A DNA stretch of 64,000 nt. Origin: Fulvia fulva. Lineage: Eukaryota; Ascomycota; Dothideomycetes; Mycosphaerellales; Mycosphaerellaceae. Positions 41,367 through 52,550 of this stretch are shown here, piece after piece. The notes beneath the pieces are model-generated. The model had not been told where the DNA came from and did no database searches. It saw only the letters and a list, made by a program, of their open reading frames with translations. The position numbers and the translations under genes are program-made. The first letter of the stretch is position 1. Every line of letters starts with the position of its first letter. The stretch is from the NCBI RefSeq assembly GCF_020509005.1, contig NC_063016.1:4526001-4590000 (forward strand), given 5' to 3'.

Positions 41367-41860
41367 GCGGGGTTTGTGGTCTGGACAACGACACTACTAT
41401 CATGACGAGCGAAGATCATCAGCCCTGTCTGACACCTTCAAACGAGCAAGGGCCCAAGTCACAGCTGAAGATCAGCGCCCACATGCCACCAGCTCACTCC
41501 AAGCGCGCGCAAAGTCGATAGCACGATGAAACGGAGCTGCTCAGCGGTTGATGATGATCATTGCGGCGCCGAGTCGAGTCGCGTGCGGAAGGAAAGGGCA
41601 TCAGGTACAGGATTGAAACTTTAGCGTCTTCCAATTACAAGCGAAAAGTAAGTGCATCATCACATCCACTATCTTACAAGAGCATCCATGGTATGGACTG
41701 TGTATCATAGCTAGCCCTCTTTGATGATGAAACCGACAGGCTCTCACGAGCTCATGTCCTCCACCGTCCCAAATCCCCTTCTTCACTTCACGACAGGCTT
41801 TGTGCCTGGTCAGTATCAATACATTCGCGCCTTCCATTCCTCGGCCCTATCACCTTGAGA
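41367..41860. other. Convergent intergenic region
   Basis: 494 bp between the 3' ends of psy2 (+) and pfs2 (-). Nothing recognised. Confidence 0.3.
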
Positions 41861-43863
41861 TTATCTCGCCTTAGTATATCGTCCCGCCCGCATCTCCTGC
41901 TTGAGCGCTTCAGCCTGGTCGGGTAGCGGACCTCGCTTACGGACACCGCCATCCCTTGAAGGCGGCGCAGGAGGCTGACCCATCCCAGGCAGCCCGTCGC
42001 CAAACGAAGGTGGATAGCCTTGTGGTGGCGCGAATCCTAGTGGCATACCTTGTGGTTGAAAGCTGGCTAGTGGTGGTGGGAACTGACCTGGAGGCGGCAG
42101 CTGGCCTCCAAATCGCTGGTACAGAGCAGCGAGTTCCTCGGGTGAGGGAGCTGCAGGTGGCATAAAGGATGGTGCTTGCACAGGTTGTGGGCCATGTCCC
42201 GGGAAGGGTGGAGCGAAAGCTGGAACTGCTGCAGCGCCGAGACCTGGGAGTTTGGATCTGGAAATCAGGCCAGGGAGGGAGGACTGCTGGGTTTGATCGT
42301 CGATGGCGTCTTCGTCATCGTCTTCTTCCGCTTCTTCCTCCTCGCAGGCTGTCTTCTTGTTGAAGGTGCCTTGCTTCTCGGCCTCATCCTGGCCGATGTG
42401 GTATTTGTCTTTCATGTAGCTGTCTTCGCCTGGTCGTGGGCGGGTCCAGAAGCGGGTTGCTTTGTCGTTGGAGCCAGATGCGAGGATGTGGCCCATGGGA
42501 TGCCAGTCCATGCTCCAGATGCTCCAATCATGGGCTGCTTGGAGTACGTGGGCGGGCCAGATGGATTGTGCGGGTGCTTCTGTGGGGTTCTTGGAGTCGT
42601 AGGGTGAGAGGGTGGATGGTGCCCCGTGTTGGGCGTTGTTTTGCTCGTCGAGAAGGTAGTGGTGCATTCCGCCGGAGCTGCCGCCAGTGGTGAGGAGTGA
42701 AGAGTGAAAGGGATGCCATACGAGGGAATTGACATCCTTTTCATGGCCTTTGAGGAGAAAGACGTCTCGCATCATGCGAATATCGAACACGCGGACCGAA
42801 TCTCGAGCACAAGATGCAAGCAAGACGCCGTTACTGGGCTCCCACCGCACCATATGGACTGTATTTTTGTGGCCCATTAATGATGTGAGTGCGCGTCCGT
42901 TGCGGGGGTCCCATAGCTTGACTTGGTGGTCCTTTCCACTACTCACAAGGAGACCTTTTGTGGGGTGCCAGTCGACACTCTTCACGTCCCAGCCGTGTCC
43001 GGTCAACGTAGTCTGTTCAACACCTGTGTTGAAGTCAAAGATCTTGACAGTTTGGTCGTCTGACGCCGTGGCAAATTTGGTGTCAGTGGGCGCGAATGAC
43101 ATATCCCTGATCTTGTCCTGGTGGGCGTGGATCTCTTGGATATTGTTGAAGTTGGTCTGCCAATACTTGACGATACCATCGACATCACCGGAGATGAGGA
43201 ACTCGTCATTATGCGAGTACTCGACACACTGAATTGCATTATCGTGCGCCTGCATGATGGTCTCGAAGTTGAATCCCGTGCCGTTCCATAGTGTGAACTC
43301 GCCACTTGTCGAGCCAGTCAAAAGACGACGACCTTCCGGAGTCCACTTGACGGCCGTGACATGATGTCTGACCTTGTTGAACGCCGTGTGAAGATGCTTT
43401 GCTGGGATTGAGTCTGCGGGTCTGGCCTTGCGAGCGATCGGGGGAAGCATGTTGGCGATATAGCTTGCCACCGGTCTCTCTGCCTCAAAGCCTCGTGTGC
43501 CTCGTCCAGGGGCCCGTCGATTCCCGAGAAAGTTGACATATGTGGTTCCAATGTCTGTCGCATTGCCTAGATGATTGCAAACGTCAGCATTATGTTGAAA
43601 GTATACATTGTGTTTGAGACAGAAATGAGCCACGGGACATTGGCAGTGCTGAATCCCATCGTCTTGCAACTCCATTGCTCATATGTTCTTGAGCATCCAA
43701 GAAGATGAGAAGACATTGTACAGAAAGTCGTTTGCATTCCGATGTCTATCGATAGGCTACAAACAAAGAGGCTGCAGCACTTACGTCGGTTCGGTCTTCC
43801 ACGTGGTCGCGAGTTTCCGTCGCGCTCATAGCCGCCATGACCGCCATGAAAGTCGCGCTCCAT
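41861..43863 (-). CDS. pfs2: Polyadenylation factor subunit Pfs2 / WDR33 (WD40)
   Basis: Two exons on -: 43785-43863 and 41861-43566, with a 218-nt intron (GTAAGT donor); 594 aa. Exon 1 is Gly/Arg-rich (FHGGHGGYERDGNSRPRGRP), then TTYVNFLGNRRAPGRG. Seven WD40 repeats span about 85-390, with clear repeat ends such as GSTSGEFTLWNG, GDVDGIVKYW, ASDDQTVKIFDF, SGKDHQVKLWDP, ASGSNDKATRFW. An acidic linker and a Pro-rich tail follow. Pfs2/WDR33 is part of the cleavage and polyadenylation complex; in mammals WDR33 contacts the AAUAAA signal. The intron is longer than its neighbours'. Confidence 0.93.
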
Positions 43864-44571
43864 GGCGGCGACTGTTGGTGGGACTCGACCTCGTGCTTGT
43901 CAACTAGTTCCAGCGGTATCAGATCAATCTAGTTGCCCCGACTGGAACCCAGCTGCGGAAGGAGGATGTGACGGTGGCCGAGGTCGACGGCGCGTGTATC
44001 ACAGCGTTGTGAATCGCAGGTGACTGCCTTCGCGATGTTCGATGATGTCGAAGACTGCAGTCGGGTTGTGATGTTCGAGATGAGGTTCGTGATTGAAGTT
44101 CACGAAGTTCCGATTCAGAACACGGTCCGTGCAGTAGCGCGAAACCCTGAGTCACGTGAAAGGACTTGGTCGCACTTGCCTTCGTTTCAGAACAGCTCGC
44201 GCCACACTGATCGCCACTGTCAAAGATCGGCAAAAATGTGGCTGTGCAGTGATAATCCTGCTGTCATGACGTATATTCATATCTGCGACGCGAGATCGTG
44301 CTTGCAAACATGCGTGAAACTTGTTCTGTGTAGCCTTGGTCGTGCTTGGCGAGCATCGCGATTGCCTGATCGATGCGCTTGGCCATGGCGTTGACGGTGT
44401 GGCATGCGCGATTCGAAGGTGGCTGAATGAGCATTCCTCCTGATACAAGCGACATTCACCACAACATCAACCTACAAAAACAGCTGCAGTCCACGACGAG
44501 CTTTTCTACGCTCATCAAACGTACCACCAACGTCAAGACATACCAAAGCGTAACACTACTCAACACCAACA
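43864..44571. promoter_or_regulatory. Divergent region, pfs2 / small peptide gene
   Basis: 708 bp. The 120 nt before 44572 form a CA-rich leader (CACCACAACATCAACC), pointing to strong expression of the small gene. No other gene seen. Confidence 0.4.
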
Positions 44572-44749
44572 ATGCCTTTTCTGTGGACCAAGGTAAGCCT
44601 ACATCCGACTTCAACACCATAGTCACCTACTAACAGCATCTTAGAATTTCGGCGGCAAGCACGCTGGCGGTGGTGTCACCGTTGACCGCCACGGTGTCCG
44701 ACGCAACCCCTTTCGATTCAGGTGCTGCGGCCTCAACTGCTTCAGATAG
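44572..44749 (+). CDS. 41-aa Cys-containing basic peptide, two exons
   Basis: Exons 44572-44592 and 44645-44749, with a 52-nt intron that is canonical in every respect (GTAAGC, CTACTAAC branch, TTAG). The peptide begins MPFLWTKNFGGKHAGGGV, continues VDRHGVRRNPFRFR and ends CCGLNCFR: three Cys in the last eight residues and seven Arg overall, with a Gly-rich middle. Evidence for a gene is the ideal intron joining two short in-frame exons, a CA-rich leader and coding-like composition; each exon alone is too short to notice. No signal peptide. Function unknown. Confidence 0.65.
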
Positions 44750-45012
44750 GCCACCCGCGACTTCGACGCCCTACCACACTACGGTAACGACAACCAAGAC
44801 CATGATACCAGTCTACGAAACATGAACGCTGCAAAGGAGCGCCGAGAGTCGAGGGCAAGAACTGATAAGCTCACGACGATGGAACAGCGGCTAGGGACAG
44901 CGATGAGAGTCAGGAGCATGCACGATGAATGAATATGATACCCAATACGAACATTTTTGACCGCAGTCTCCCCAGCTTTGTCATGCCATCTGCTCCTCTG
45001 CCCAACATATGA
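44750..45012. other. Short convergent intergenic region
   Basis: Between the small peptide gene (+) and the NTF2-like gene (-). Nothing recognised. Confidence 0.3.
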
Positions 45013-45438
45013 CTACAACTTCGAAACACCATCTCCCTGCTGTCCACTTCGCGGCGTAGGATCTCCCTCTGGAACCGGACCTGGAAACATAACCACAACA
45101 TCCGCCATCTTCCCATCTCGCATTGTGTAGAACGCAACTTCCTGAAAGTGCACCATCTCGCCATTCTTCCCATCGTGGGACATATCGAACCATCCACAGA
45201 TCATCGGTCCCTGTTCCATATCGATTGCAATCCTGCGCGGCATCCATCGAAGTTGAGGCCAGCTCTGGATTTGAGTCTTCAATGTGTTTTGGAATCCGAC
45301 CCGGCCAATTTTCTGGCCTTGCATAACGAAATCATCGTTGAAAAACTTGCCGAGCGCATCAAAGTTGTATGCCTGGATTGTGGCCAGGTATTCAAAGTAC
45401 CAGGCGCGAAGCCCATCGTATGTCTGTTGAGTGGCCAT
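45013..45438 (-). CDS. NTF2-like / SnoaL-like small protein
   Basis: 141 aa from the ATG at 45438 (an in-frame Met six codons upstream is possible). The fold pattern is a cone-shaped alpha+beta barrel: an N-terminal helix (LRAWYFEYLATIQAYNFDAL), FFNDDFVMQGQKIGRVGFQN, then strands ending EVAFYTMRDGKMADVVVMFP. This matches the NTF2-like superfamily, in which many small fungal proteins are ligand-binding or isomerase-like without known substrate. No introns. The gene is not linked to any pathway here. Confidence 0.8.
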   Translation of the reverse strand: MATQQTYDGLRAWYFEYLATIQAYNFDALGKFFNDDFVMQGQKIGRVGFQNTLKTQIQSWPQLRWMPRRIAIDMEQGPMICGWFDMSHDGKNGEMVHFQEVAFYTMRDGKMADVVVMFPGPVPEGDPTPRSGQQGDGVSKL

Positions 45439-46074
45439 GTGAGTGTTGGATTTCAAGCTGGCTGGTCACTTGATTCTTTGGTGATGCTCAGCAGGAGTAT
45501 GTTACGAGACAGGCAATGAATCTTCGAAGTAAGAATATACATGGGCTGCGCGCGCTCATTACGCTTGTCTACATCTCTGGCCGACCCAAGCTCTTTACAA
45601 AGAGCTTGATAAGCATCCCCGTCTGCGGATTGTGCAACCTTACTCTCACTCACACCACAGGTTACGATGTCGAGCTGTCGTAGTCTTAGCTTGGTCATAT
45701 ACACTGTCCCATAACGCCGTTGGCAGCGAGGGAATGCAGCTCATGCTCCACGGTAGAACTTGGACCCCTGAGCTTGCTGGGCCCATCCACAACGTTCTAA
45801 TGTCATCACTGCTGGTCCTCGCGCGGATCAGTTGATAGACGGGTTACTGCTTCAAAGTGTCCAAAAATGCCTCTAAGCTACAGCGCAGGAGTATTGGCGG
45901 TATATTGTGAGCAGCCAAGGGCTCATACTGCACTTCCACCACATTGGCTTTGAGCTCTGATTGGTCACTTCACAGCAATGACCCACTATGATCCTGCTCC
46001 TACTAACGCAGCACCTTTGCTATCACGATACCTCGACATGCTGAACATTGTTTCCTTCGAGAACGATGTTGATA
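45439..46074. promoter_or_regulatory. Divergent region, NTF2-like gene / Ada-like gene
   Basis: 636 bp between divergent starts; no gene or clear motif recognised. Confidence 0.3.
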
Positions 46075-47152
46075 ATGGCTTATAGCTACAAGACCGAAGC
46101 TGCTCGCTGGGCCGCAATTCGAGATCGAGATTCCCACGCAGAGGGCTGTTTCGTCTACTGCATCAAAACCACAAAAGTATGAACGAGAAGATAGATATCA
46201 ACTCCAGCAATACACACCTGACAATCTACAGATTTTTTGTCGCCCAACATGTAAAGCGCGGCTATGCAGACGATCGAACGTTGAGTTCTATGAGACCAAC
46301 GCAGAGGCGCAGGCTGCCGGATACAGAGCTTGTAAGCGGTGCAAGCCGGAACTGGCGAAGTTCGTGCCTGAAGCCGACCAGAGCATTGATAGAGTACGGG
46401 AGATGCTGGAAAGGCTACCCAATGATGCCCCATTACCGAAGCTGGACACTCTCGCAGCGAGCACAGGGTTGACGAAGTATCATTTCCACCGATGCTTTAA
46501 GAAGGCCACTGGACTCACGCCCAGGGAGTATGCGCTGAGCCGGAGGGGAAGGAGGGCGCCGGTGAGCGGTGTCCATGATATCAGAGCTTCCGCGGTGGCT
46601 GCTACTCCTTTCGCGGATGATGCAGTAGCATCCGACTCAGCCTCATCTAACGAAACGGCAGAGGCGCAAATACCGGACTTCGACATCGATGAATGGCTCA
46701 AACTAGGACCAGAAGACCCTGTCTTCCCAATTTTCTCCGAGGATTACGCAACACCCTTCAGTATGACAGACGGTGACCTCAATACCATCGTGCCGACACC
46801 CCAATATGACACATCCCCCAAGGCTCTCGTTGCCTCCGATGACACTTTCGCCATCCACTACAGCACGATAGACACAACCCACGGCGTCCTGCTCATGGCT
46901 TTCAATGAATCTCAAATCTGTAAATTAGAGCTGACGGCGAGTATCGTCGAAGCTATGGAGTCTCTTGGACGTTCGTTCCCGATTCCAATGTGGCGATTGG
47001 TGCCCGTCGATGAATTGCCAGCTGGACAGAGAGCCGTGGCGCAGCAGCAGGTGGCTGCGGTTGTTGATGCACCTGAGATGCCATTTGGGAAGACGCCGGG
47101 CGTTGGCATGGGGATGATGACACCGCCGGCGGAGGATGGAAGTATCTCATGA
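46075..47152 (+). CDS. Ada-type methyl-phosphotriester sensor with AraC HTH, no alkyltransferase active site
   Basis: Exons 46075-46176 and 46232-47152 (55-nt intron), 340 aa. The N-terminus is an Ada zinc domain: RWAAIRDRDSHAEGCFVYCI, then IFCRPTCKAR and YRACKRCKPE, giving Cys 37, 41, 68, 71 with the spacing of E. coli Ada (38, 42, 69, 72). A helix-turn-helix of AraC type follows (KLDTLAASTGLTKYHFHRCF, KKATGLTPREYALSRR). The C-terminal part (THGVLLMAFNESQICKLELT) resembles the N-lobe of Ogt/MGMT, but the protein ends without a PCHRV active site. It therefore can sense methylphosphotriesters and bind DNA but probably cannot repair O6-methylguanine. Aspergillus has been reported to possess inducible Ada-like alkyltransferases. 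Confidence 0.88.
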
Positions 47153-47742
47153 TCCTGGAAGACTGAGTCGGGGCTGTGAGCAGCCACACGTGGATTGAGG
47201 GCCGCCGATGGAACAGCTTGACGGGGAGAGTGTGTTCCTTCTGAGCCTAATGTGGCGATTAACCTCTGCATTCTTTTCCATGCTCCGAGAGTCGCTGGCC
47301 GAAGCAATTCTGCTCGAAGTGCCAACATCCCAACGACTATTCATATCACGGCTGGCAAGCAATTGCAAAGAGCACAAAGATCTTGTCGTACTCCCGGCAG
47401 CGCTGAAAGGATGTCACGCTTCGAGCAGTGTGCGGCCAGGCATGAGCAGCGCACCCCTTTAAGGTCGTGGTTCAGTTTATAAGGGACCCTAAGCACCGTC
47501 CCGATAGCCTACCAGTAGCGGCGTACTTGGCAACGGGTGAGATGGTGACCAGCACGCATATATCCAACAGGGGTAGTCAGTCGACCTGCAGTCGCAGTAA
47601 AGTTGTTGCGACAAAGCCGTCCCACAGCTGCGAATACTGGCGAGATTTAGAGATGACATATAAGGCTTAAACCTGTATCATCGGGGTTGCCATTATGGCG
47701 ATGGCACTGTACGTATCTATTCTAAGCACTCATAACAATACA
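47153..47742. other. Convergent intergenic region
   Basis: 590 bp between two 3' ends; nothing recognised. Confidence 0.3.
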
Positions 47743-49464
47743 CTAATCTCCCTTCGTTCTGGCCTGACTTCTACTCCGTCTTCCCTGGCTAGCCTTGGGG
47801 TCCAAGAAGTCTTCAGGTATGTCGTTCCAATTCGCTGTCGCTGATGGATTCTTCTTCTGCCGTCCCTCTTCATCACTTGAAGTGTCATAGTCAACGTCTG
47901 AAGACGAACTATGCTTCCTCCGGTCTAGTGGCTGCATCTGCATACTCGAGTCACCATTCAAGTGTTTGGCAGGACTTCTCCGCCCTTCATGCACTGCATG
48001 TCTTTCACGGTCCACGAAGCCCTGTCCTGGTGTCCACCGCAGGTCTCTCGGTGGTGGTTCAAAACTGCGCTGAGGGGCAGCACCTTGATTCCAGAGCGCT
48101 TCTTCCCTCGCGCGCCGATCCCTCTCGCTCGCGATACGATCCCGGGCCTCGTTCCACCGAGGACTTACTTCCCACTGCCAGCCGTTGCCGCTGGTATTGC
48201 AGATTGGGAGGAACCAGTACAGAGGTTCGTTCCCAAGAACGTGCCGCAGATTGCGTTTCCATCCAACATCAAAAGCGTTGGGAAGCTTCTCGGAGTCTTG
48301 CTCGTCGAGATAGGAATTGTACCGATCACGCTCTCGTTGAGCTTCAAGCGATGCATAGGATCGCCGTAAGCTCTGATGCGCTGGCGAGGCACTCGCAGCG
48401 GCAGGAGGTATTGGCGAAGGATCGCGAGACGGTGTTAGTGACGCATCGCCTTCTTCTGGTCGAAGGACGCCTGGTAAAGCATTCGCGTGAATTGCCCTGA
48501 GCCTGTCGCCCAGACTTTGATCTTCGTCCGCAGCAATGTCTCCAGCGCTGTGCGTCTCTCGTCCAAGATAGTTTCTGTTCTCCCGGAACTGATGCTCCAT
48601 GCTCTTCTTCAACGGACTCAGGTATCTCGTCTTCTCCAGGCTCTCAATCGTGGTTTGGTTGGTCAAGCAGAGGTACAAATGCCATGCAGTGAAGCCAGAC
48701 AGTACCAATCCAATGATCCCGGCCAAGACAGATAGCAATATAACGTTGACCACTCGCAAACCTTCCTCCATCTGCGAGCCATCGATTATCTCAGCCCAAA
48801 TCCAGGTAGCCGCTACTGCGAACGATACCCAACAGAAGAGACTTGTGTAGACCAAGAATAGTATGAATGCCTTGTAGTTCCTCAAACCTACGCAAGTCGC
48901 TAGCCAAGGACAGTGGTGGTCCATCTTCAGTACACACTTCCCGCATGTCGAGCAATGATGCGTCCGGTCCGGCTTGATGTTGTTGCATTTCTTGCAGTAT
49001 CGCGGCTGGCCAGTGCTCTTTGCTGTCACCGTGGTCATCCATTCTGCCGGTACTACCCCATCTGTCTCATCTCCGTCGTCTTCGAACGTCGGCAGCCCTT
49101 CATAGCCACCGCCTTTCCTGCTTCCGGTGTTGGAGTTGTCCAGCTTAGGATCCGATGGGGAGCCTGGATCCGTGAACACAGCGATCGTGTATGAGACGTT
49201 GGCTAGCGCATACAGCAGGATACCCTGCCCAGCACGGAAGTAGGCCCATCCAGTGTGTATACCAAGGAACGATACATCGACTTCGACATAGACTGCCCAG
49301 GTTGTAAGGCCATAGACGAAGGTAAGCGGAAAGTAGGCGAAAGTCTGACAGCAGCAGCGTTCAAGCTTGCGGGCCCAACTCTTGCGTCGGCGATGGAATG
49401 GTGGCGATGGTGTGGACGTAGGTGCGGCCAGTGTTGGCATGTCCGAGAAGGAGGTCGATGGCAT
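47743..49464 (-). CDS. Palmitoyltransferase, DHHC family (PFA3-like)
   Basis: Intronless, 573 aa. Four membrane segments (about 42-62, 78-98, 203-225, 236-260) flank a cytosolic DHHC cysteine-rich domain at about 156-205: YCKKCNNIKPDRTHHCSTCG, with the catalytic DHHC at 182-185 and NYKAFILFLVY after it. A TTxE-like motif (NQTTIESLE) follows the last segment. The long C-terminal half is disordered, with one conserved block (NAFDVGWKRNLRHVLGNEPL, then WFLP). That block and the order are typical of yeast Pfa3 relatives, which palmitoylate Vac8 at the vacuole. The target here is inferred from family only. Confidence 0.93.
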   Translation of the reverse strand: MPSTSFSDMPTLAAPTSTPSPPFHRRRKSWARKLERCCCQTFAYFPLTFVYGLTTWAVYVEVDVSFLGIHTGWAYFRAGQGILLYALANVSYTIAVFTDPGSPSDPKLDNSNTGSRKGGGYEGLPTFEDDGDETDGVVPAEWMTTVTAKSTGQPRYCKKCNNIKPDRTHHCSTCGKCVLKMDHHCPWLATCVGLRNYKAFILFLVYTSLFCWVSFAVAATWIWAEIIDGSQMEEGLRVVNVILLSVLAGIIGLVLSGFTAWHLYLCLTNQTTIESLEKTRYLSPLKKSMEHQFRENRNYLGRETHSAGDIAADEDQSLGDRLRAIHANALPGVLRPEEGDASLTPSRDPSPIPPAAASASPAHQSLRRSYASLEAQRERDRYNSYLDEQDSEKLPNAFDVGWKRNLRHVLGNEPLYWFLPICNTSGNGWQWEVSPRWNEARDRIASERDRRAREEALWNQGAAPQRSFEPPPRDLRWTPGQGFVDRERHAVHEGRRSPAKHLNGDSSMQMQPLDRRKHSSSSDVDYDTSSDEEGRQKKNPSATANWNDIPEDFLDPKASQGRRSRSQARTKGD

Positions 49465-49894
49465 CGCGTGGGGCTACGATCGGCGTATCGAAAGCATCGT
49501 GAGAGTGATGTTCGAGAGGATGGACCGGGAAGCGGCGACCCTATCCCAGTGTATGGTGCAAGAAGTGATGGATCTCTCCTGTTCAAGTTGACCAACAGGA
49601 TATGGATGTGCAAGCAGCCAAAAAGTGGCAGTCGTCAGCAAGTGTTCTGTTTAGACCTGCATCCAAAATTCGCGTCTTGTGGCGCACTTTTCGGGCCGAT
49701 CGGCATCGTGGGGGGTGGCTTCCGATCCAGAACACATGGAAAGAACGTCTTCCGTCACCTACTACAACCTGTGATTCAACCTTGCCTCCTCGACATTGTC
49801 TAGCTACATGTGATACGAGAACATAGAAATATCAGTTACAACCAACATTTGAAGCTTGACGACGTTGGACGATCACCACGACGGCATCATAACA
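49465..49894. promoter_or_regulatory. Divergent region, DHHC gene / HSBP1 gene
   Basis: 430 bp between divergent starts; no distinct element recognised. Confidence 0.35.
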
Positions 49895-50271
49895 ATGTCC
49901 GACACGACTTCGTTGTCTTCGCAGGTGAAGAAGCTGAACCTCGCCGATGCACCTGCAACTCCAGTATGTTCGGAATCTTGTTGCTTAGGAAGCACGCGCT
50001 GACAGCATACCCCTAGAGCTCGTCAAGCTCCACGCAACCTTCTGAACTGGTAGCGGTAGTCGATGATCTTCTCAACCAATTGACGACCAAGTTCAACACC
50101 GTATCCGCCGACATACTCGCGAAGAGTAAGTATCCTTTGCAGATTTGCAGTCCAATTACTAACCGATACTTCTCAGTGGACAGCATGTCCCAACGCCTCG
50201 ATGCCCTCGAGTCTCAAATCCAAGCCGGTAACGCTGCAGCAGCCGCTGAGACGGATAATGAAGACAAGTAG
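49895..50271 (+). CDS. Heat shock factor-binding protein 1 (HSBP1) homologue
   Basis: Three short exons: 49895-49963, 50017-50125, 50177-50271, with introns of 53 and 51 nt (CTGAC and TTACTAAC branches); 90 aa. After a Ser-rich leader, residues about 32-75 form the HSBP1 coiled coil: SELVAVVDDLLNQLTTKFNT, VSADILAKMDSMSQRLDALE, with heptads of Val/Leu/Phe/Ile. The conserved Phe-Asn-Thr-Val-Ser and Met-Asp-Ser-Met-Ser-Gln-Arg positions match animal HSBP1 well. The tail is acidic. HSBP1 forms trimeric/hexameric coiled coils; in animals it binds the HSF1 trimer and helps assemble the WASH complex. No single exon exceeds 36 codons, so simple ORF calls miss it. Confidence 0.88.
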
Positions 50272-51086
50272 AGCTTGTCTACCGTTCAATCCACCTTGGC
50301 CTCAGAACCTTACCAAAGGCTCGTGCGCCAACCACTTACGGATCGAACAAACAGGCAGCCAAATCTGCTCCCTGACCTTGGCTTGTCGAATCGCGTGCGC
50401 CTTGGACTTCCTGAACGACCTCAGTCTATCTCGTGACCGGTATTGAGATCAATATGTGTGGCTAGGAACATGGAATCATTCTTCTAGCGTACACATGGAC
50501 GAACTACCCAGGACTTGCTCTGGTCAGTCGCCATGTTGCCAGGTTATATTCGCTGGTGGGGCTGTTCCTGCTGGCGTTGTGGGTGGATGGATCATGAGGT
50601 GTACGCGAAAACCACAACATCAGGATAACGCAACGATACGTAATGTGACAGATCGCATAGCATCACTACAATCGATAAATGTAGCCTAGAAAGCTGACGT
50701 CCAGCATCCAGCGCCGAGCTTCCTAAACAGGTTCTTGCGGTCTTGTAGGACAGAGTTCAGCCAATGCGAACACGTGGACCGGCACTTCTGGAGAAGCCCG
50801 ACGTGGGACAACATGATAACCACTCGTGCCACACCAAGACCAAGATCTGAAACGCGAAGTTGCCTTGCATCTGCTAAGCCACGAGGTGATGTTCATGTTG
50901 ATCTCTCCTTGCTCCACTCTTTCTTACGTCACGCAACGTTTGCAGGAAGCTCATTGTGATATATATTTGGACACTTGTTCAGGCTTGTATTGAATGGTAA
51001 GATACCGAACAAAGAAAGACGAACCCTCTACTAAACGATCTGGTGAGTTGACGCGACAGTCGCAGGCATTCTCCCAGACACTAATT
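50272..51086. other. Intergenic region, no gene seen
   Basis: 815 bp between two + strand genes; no supported coding sequence. Confidence 0.3.
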
Positions 51087-51426
51087 ATGCCTTGCAACTG
51101 CAGCCAAACCAACGATATGCCTGTTGGACAGCAAGAATCTGGTGCTGAGAGCGCCGCGAAGGGTGTCACCTCCACCGTAAGACCACCAATTGCCACACGA
51201 TGAGCATCCTTATTAACAATCGCAGGTCGGCAACGCCGCAGGTGGTGTGACTCGCACAGTCGGCGGCTTGCTGGGTGCAGCTGGTCGGGGAGTTGGAGAC
51301 ACAATCAACTCGACCACTGGCACTAAGGCAGTTGGCGATGGGCTTAAGAGTGTGACTGACGGTATCGAGGATGGTGGAAACCAGGTTGGCAAGGGTGTTG
51401 AGAATGCTGGTCAGTGGAAGAAGTAG
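51087..51426 (+). CDS. Small Gly-rich repeat protein (96 aa)
   Basis: Exons 51087-51176 and 51226-51426 with a 49-nt intron (GTAAGA..CGCAG, TTAAC branch). The protein starts MPCNCSQTNDMPVGQQESGA, then has Gly/Val/Thr-rich amphipathic repeats of about 11 residues: KGVTSTVGNAAGGVTRTVGG, LLGAAGRGVGDTINS, GDGLKSVTDGIEDGGNQVGK. This resembles LEA-like or 'CsbD-like' small stress proteins found in filamentous fungi. The N-terminal Cys-x-Cys and the Met at 51117 leave the exact start open. Role unknown; membrane- or desiccation-related protection is speculation. Confidence 0.7.
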
Positions 51427-51598
51427 ATCAGTTTGAGTGTGGGTTGAATAACGGCTGCAACGATACCATGATCACCACCTTTTTATCCTCTGCCTTTCTG
51501 GCTACAAGCTATCAGGTTGTGTCAAACATCCTCGGATGTCCCGTCAAGTCTTGGACTTTCCATGTCGCTGTCATCATATGCCACAGTTTCCGACGCCT

Positions 51599-52370
51599 TT
51601 ACCTTTTCCTGTCGTCCTTCTTGCACTTGACACCCTCTTCGTGCACGTGGTACTTGCACAAGTCCCATGCCAGGAACTTGGCATGGGTACAATTGCCAGA
51701 ATCGGTCCCCCAGGTGGTCCTCATCACATCAACCAACGCAGCTCTCGGCCATCTAGACAACTTGTCGGGAGCGAGGGCCATGCTGGCGCTACCACGACGG
51801 ACCAGGGCTTGAATGTAGTACAGTCGAAGAGGAGAGTCTGGCTTAGTGTGTTCGTAGAGGTATTGAAGATCAGTGACGAGAGAGTGTCGCTCTGCGCCCA
51901 GCTTCTTGTGGATGAAGTTGAGCACCTCGTTCTGCAAGAGTGGGATCTGGTGCTTCTCCGCGAACAGCCATAGTATGGTGAGCTTCTTTATCCCGAGTCT
52001 CGTGACATCGTCCTCGCCGACCGGATTGACGAAGCGACGTGTGTAGAGCCAGAGGGAGAAGGTGTCGAAGATGGCTGGGTCCTCGTTTGGTAGCTTGATG
52101 GCGCCCTCGCTTGCCTCCGCGGAGAGGGTCGTCTTAAAGTAGCCGGAATAGAAGCAGAGGACGCCTTGGTGAACTGTGAATGTTCTGGTAGTGTTGTTGC
52201 TTCCGACCACGACATCAATGACAGCGCCGAATATTTCGCTCCTGTTCAATGTGCGTTAGCCAACTGCTCGAGTGATCGGCTGTGGCAATCACTCACCCGC
52301 TAGGCGATCTGTCTGGCGTAGAAGGAGGTGCCATCACCGGGTCTGGCGGTTGCGGAGTTTCCGTGTCCAT
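51599..52370 (-). CDS. BTB/POZ-domain protein
   Basis: Two exons on -: 52297-52370 and 51599-52241, with a 55-nt intron (GTGAGT..AACAG); 238 aa. The Pro-rich exon 1 (MDTETPQPPDPVMAPPSTPD) joins a BTB domain at about residues 27-125: FGAVIDVVVGSNNTTRTFTV, HQGVLCFYSGYFKTTL, ADPAIFDTFSLWLYT-like NEDPAIFDTFSLWLYT. The rest is helical with KKLTILWLFAEKHQIPLLQN, typical of small fungal BTB proteins without a Kelch or MATH partner. Some of these act as Cul3 adaptors, but most are uncharacterised. It ends just past a convergent gene's 3' flank. Confidence 0.88.
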
Positions 52371-52550
52371 GGGTGGTTTTCGGAAGATGATCCTGCTCGC
52401 GCAGTGGAAAAGTGCTGTGATCGAACTAAGTTTTGGCATGCACCCGACGCTCGTGCCTGCCACGTTTTGCTCCCGCTAGTGCCGCACACCCTTGTACTTC
52501 CTTCACTTCTACTTTCACTTCAGATCATCTGCTCGCACCAAAATGTACGT

